From CAYSDL01 sp964429875 (lineage in GTDB: Bacteria; Fidelibacterota; Marinisomatia; SCGC-AAA003-L08; D37C17): DNA of 16,566 nucleotides. The notes below the pieces were generated by a model. That model was not told the DNA's origin and did not search any database. It saw only the letters and a program-made list of their open reading frames with translations. Positions 14,453-16,566 of the stretch are shown here, one piece after another; position 1 is the stretch's first letter, and every line of letters starts with the position of its first letter. The position numbers and the translations under genes were made by a program. The stretch spans positions 1-16,566 of the forward strand of contig CAYSDL010000032.1 in the NCBI GenBank assembly GCA_964429875.1, written 5' to 3'.

Positions 14453-15378
14453 GCAATACTATAAAAATATTATTATTGTTTATTCTTATTGTTATTTCAA
14501 ACTCTGTTTTTATTATAAATGAAAAAGAACAAGCAATTATAACTCAATTTGGAAAACCTATTGGAGGGTCTCTAATACAGGCAGGCTTAAAGTTTAAACT
14601 TCCACTAGTTCACACTGTTATTAAATTTGATAATCGTTATCTTGAATGGGATGGTGCTGTTAATGAAATCCCAACGAAAGATAACAAATACATATTAGTT
14701 GATACATTTGCTAGATGGAAAATATCTGATCCTTTAGAATTTTATAAATCTGCAAAAAATGAATTATTAGCTCAATCAAGACTTGATGATATTATCGATG
14801 GTGCTGTTAGAGATGAAATTGCAAATAGAGTAATGGGTGAAATAGTGCGTTCTACAGATAGACAAATGGTAACCTATGACTCTGAATCTGGTGAAAGTGG
14901 GCATCGCGATGAAGAGCTTGTTGACCGTGGAGCGAGACTTGAGATAATTGGATCAATACTAAAAAAAGTCCAAGAAAAATTAGAAGAATTAAATATGGGT
15001 ATTGAAGTCGCTGATGTGCAAATAAAAAGAGTTACTTATAATAAGCAGGTTCAAACAAAATTATTTAACAGAATGATTTCTGAGCAAAATATGATTGCTG
15101 AAAAATATAGAGCCCAGGGGCAAGGAAGTAAACAAGAAATTCTTGGTAAACAAATTCAAAAAGAAAAAGAGATAATGTCTGATGCATACCTTAATTCTCA
15201 GAATATAAAAGGTAAAGCAGATGCAGAGGCTACAGAAATCTATGCAAATACATATAGCAAATCTCCAGATTTCTATAATTATCTAAGAACTTTAGAAACC
15301 TACAAAAACACGCTTGACTCAACAACTTTATTTATATTATCTACTGATAATAAATATTTAAAGTTTATCGAACAGTAA
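14449..15378 (+). CDS. hflC: HflC, membrane SPFH/prohibitin protein of the HflKC complex
   Basis: This is the 309-aa partner of HflK. A membrane segment covers about residues 5-23. The SPFH domain begins NEKEQAIITQFGKPIGG and continues LKFKLPLVHTVIKFDNRYLEWDG, which is typical of HflC. The conserved TKDNKYILVDTFARWKI and VQIKRVTYNKQVQTKLFNRMISEQNMIAEKYRAQGQG segments follow, then a Lys/Glu/Ala-rich coiled region. The insert at about 140-165 (STDRQMVTYDSESGESGHRDEELVDRG) sits where HflC proteins vary. The ATGA overlap with hflK implies coupled translation and equal amounts of the two subunits. The C-terminus is short, ending soon after the ETYKNTLDSTTLFILSTDNKYLKF strand. Confidence 0.95.
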   Translation: MSNTIKILLLFILIVISNSVFIINEKEQAIITQFGKPIGGSLIQAGLKFKLPLVHTVIKFDNRYLEWDGAVNEIPTKDNKYILVDTFARWKISDPLEFYKSAKNELLAQSRLDDIIDGAVRDEIANRVMGEIVRSTDRQMVTYDSESGESGHRDEELVDRGARLEIIGSILKKVQEKLEELNMGIEVADVQIKRVTYNKQVQTKLFNRMISEQNMIAEKYRAQGQGSKQEILGKQIQKEKEIMSDAYLNSQNIKGKADAEATEIYANTYSKSPDFYNYLRTLETYKNTLDSTTLFILSTDNKYLKFIEQ

Positions 15379-15397
15379 AAAAAATATCCAAATCGCA

Positions 15398-15425
15398 TTG
15401 AAAAATATTAATTTATCGTTATATT
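15398..15425 (+). promoter_or_regulatory. Candidate promoter for the exported repeat protein
   Basis: TTGAAA (15398-15403) and TATATT (15420-15425) are separated by 16 bp, with the ATG at 15449. This would give a leader of about 17 nt. The gap between hflC and this gene is 70 nt and has no visible intrinsic terminator. Confidence 0.42.
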
Positions 15426-15448
15426 CGTAATGGTAAAATAGGCTTTAT

Positions 15449-16566
15449 ATGTTTAGACGTATTATTATATTATTATTTATTAGCGTTTTATTATCACAGG
15501 CTCCTGATTGGGATTGTGATGGGGATGAACTATTAGATAATTTAAGTTCATATGCTAATAGTGGATCATTTACAGCTGGGGTACTCCTTGATAATATTAA
15601 CGAAGTAAATGAAGGTGATATGTTTGCAGCGTTTGTTAGTAATGAGCTTAGAGGGATTGGATCAATTTCTTCAGTTCCTGATGTCCCCCCAGTTTTTGGT
15701 CAATGGGCAGGTCAAAATCAATTCACGATCCTTATTTATTCCAATGAAGCTTCTGGAGAAACTTTAACATTTAAGTATTATGATAGTGAAACAGATGCTG
15801 TTTATGATATTTCTGATACATATGAATTTATATCAGATATGTATGAAGGAGATGCAGTGGAACCAGTTGTTTTCAATTTTGAATCTGCTAATATTACCGA
15901 AGATTCTTATGAATCATGTGTTGAATGTGAGGATGAAGATGAAGATGATATTTGTGATGATGTAGATGATTGTGTGGGAGCTTATGATGAATGCGGTGAC
16001 TGTAATGGTGATGGTATCGATGAAGGCGCATGTGATTGTGATGGCAACGTTCTAGATGAATGTGGCGAATGTGGTGGTGATGGTATTGATGAAGGCGCAT
16101 GTGATTGTGATGGTAATGTTGTAGATGACTGTGGTGACTGTGGTGGTGATGGTTCTTCATGTCAAGTAGCTACATTATCACTTGGTGCATTTGATGCTTC
16201 AGGTTCACTAGAAGTATTATATGATTTTGGTAGTGCAGTTGCAGGTTTCCAATTTGAAGTTTCTGGTTTAGATCTTGCTGGAGGTTCAGGTGGTGCAGCT
16301 GGTGATGCTGGATTTGATGTTTCAACTGGCGGTGATACTGTTCTTGGTTTCTCATTTACAGGTAGTACAATCCCAGCAGGTAGTGGTGTGCTTACTGTAT
16401 TATCATTTACAGATGTAACTGCAGGTTCAACTGAAATTTCTTTAGGTTTTGGTAGTGCGGTAACATCATCTGATGGTTCTACTTTTGATACAACTGCAAG
16501 TGGTTCTGTAGATCACGGTGATCCTGATTGTTCAGGTGATTACTATGGTGATTTAGTAGTAGATGA
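15449..16566 (+). CDS. Exported modular protein with Cys/Asp-rich repeats and a cohesin-like domain (3' partial)
   Basis: This gene starts at ATG 15449 and is open through the right edge (372 complete codons). A signal peptide covers about residues 1-17 (MFRRIIILLFISVLLSQ). Residues about 40-145 form a beta-rich module (FTAGVLLDNINEVNEGDMFAAFV, later FTILIYSNEASGETLTFKYYD) seen in exported proteins of marine bacteria but without a name I can give. Residues 157-238 are Cys/Asp-rich, with repeats of GDGIDEGACDCDGNV and DECGECG, probably calcium-binding and disulfide-bonded. Residues about 240-355 (VAGFQFEVSGL, then TVLGFSFTGSTIPAGSGVLTVLSF) have the strand pattern of a cohesin-like domain. If correct, it could dock proteins such as the dockerin enzymes upstream, but this is inference. 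The end of the protein and any anchor are outside the window. Confidence 0.82.
   Translation, partial: MFRRIIILLFISVLLSQAPDWDCDGDELLDNLSSYANSGSFTAGVLLDNINEVNEGDMFAAFVSNELRGIGSISSVPDVPPVFGQWAGQNQFTILIYSNEASGETLTFKYYDSETDAVYDISDTYEFISDMYEGDAVEPVVFNFESANITEDSYESCVECEDEDEDDICDDVDDCVGAYDECGDCNGDGIDEGACDCDGNVLDECGECGGDGIDEGACDCDGNVVDDCGDCGGDGSSCQVATLSLGAFDASGSLEVLYDFGSAVAGFQFEVSGLDLAGGSGGAAGDAGFDVSTGGDTVLGFSFTGSTIPAGSGVLTVLSFTDVTAGSTEISLGFGSAVTSSDGSTFDTTASGSVDHGDPDCSGDYYGDLVVD
16007..16144 (+). repeat. Two tandem 69-bp repeats encoding Cys/Asp-rich units
   Basis: Two directly adjacent copies (16007-16075 and 16076-16144) match at 62 of 69 bases, and most differences are third-position changes. Each encodes 23 residues of the form GDGIDEGACDCDGNV followed by DECGECG or DDCGDCG; a degenerate partial third unit follows, starting GDGSS. 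The repeat is in frame, so copy-number change would add or remove one module without a frameshift. Confidence 0.85.

Noticed and set aside
15780..15965. A Met/Ile/Leu-rich plus-strand frame inside the exported protein gene
   Set aside because: Different frame from the real gene, which is open from 15449 to the edge; composition is an artefact of GAT/GAA-rich codons read out of phase.
15894..16160. A His-rich minus-strand frame opposite the Cys/Asp-rich repeats
   Set aside because: It is the complement of GAT/TGT/GGT-rich repeat codons; His runs arise automatically. The plus-strand frame has a signal peptide and clear domains.
16170..16355. A Gln/His-rich minus-strand frame near the right edge
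   Set aside because: Shadow of the biased codons of the cohesin-like domain on the other strand.
1..16566. CRISPR arrays, insertion sequences, integrases or phage genes
   Set aside because: No regularly spaced repeats, transposase motifs or terminal inverted repeats were seen; the only tandem repeat is within a coding sequence.

Overview
The window is very AT-rich bacterial DNA that is almost entirely coding. It is chromosomal rather than plasmid or phage, carrying TypA, HflK/HflC, ApaG, PepC and tRNA genes, with no transposase, integrase or CRISPR array visible. Secreted enzymes ending in dockerin-type calcium-binding repeats, Cys/Asp-rich CDCDGNV-type repeats on an exported protein, scarce Shine-Dalgarno sites and the low GC suggest a marine Marinimicrobia (SAR406)-like bacterium. 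That assignment is an inference from style; no rRNA gene is present to test it.

Layout. 1-1151: the 3' part of a secreted PHB-depolymerase-type esterase with a Notch-like Cys-rich module and a C-terminal dockerin. 1456-3285: the ribosome-associated GTPase TypA/BipA. 3305-3367: a 13-codon relic of a lost dockerin gene. 3374-10634: a tightly packed plus-strand run. It holds a PQQ-type sugar dehydrogenase with dockerin, an alkylglycerol-monooxygenase-like di-iron membrane enzyme, a small membrane protein, a second esterase with dockerin, an acyl-CoA delta-9-type desaturase, a dienelactone-hydrolase-like secreted hydrolase, a lipoprotein, a CDGSH iron-sulfur protein and ApaG. A 64-aa hypothetical follows. 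10905-11061: tRNA-His(GTG) and tRNA-Arg(TCG), followed 17 nt later by a bleomycin-hydrolase/PepC-type aminopeptidase.

12423-12817, minus strand: a stretch that looks empty to an ordinary gene finder carries two overlapping small genes. One encodes a 57-aa two-helix membrane protein. The other encodes a 74-aa SelW/Rdx-family protein whose CxxU motif is written with an in-frame TGA. A 6-bp, 5-nt-loop hairpin 16-32 nt after that TGA has the position and form of a bacterial SECIS element. TGA is a normal stop in several neighbours, so this is best read as a selenocysteine gene. It is the most interesting item in the window.

12919-13377: a membrane-anchored hypothetical protein with a good promoter and Shine-Dalgarno site, ending at a 17-bp hairpin. 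13475-15378: hflK-hflC, overlapping by ATGA. 15449 to the right edge: a large exported protein with an N-terminal module, Cys/Asp-rich tandem repeats and a cohesin-like beta-rich domain.

How the genes fit together. Three enzymes carry C-terminal dockerin pairs, and a protein with a possible cohesin-like domain lies in the same window. This raises the possibility, not proven here, of a cell-surface or secreted enzyme assembly. The central run also combines ether-lipid cleavage, fatty acid desaturation and ester hydrolysis, which points to lipid or polyester turnover. The right half is housekeeping: protein quality control (HflKC, PepC) and redox proteins (SelW-like, CDGSH).
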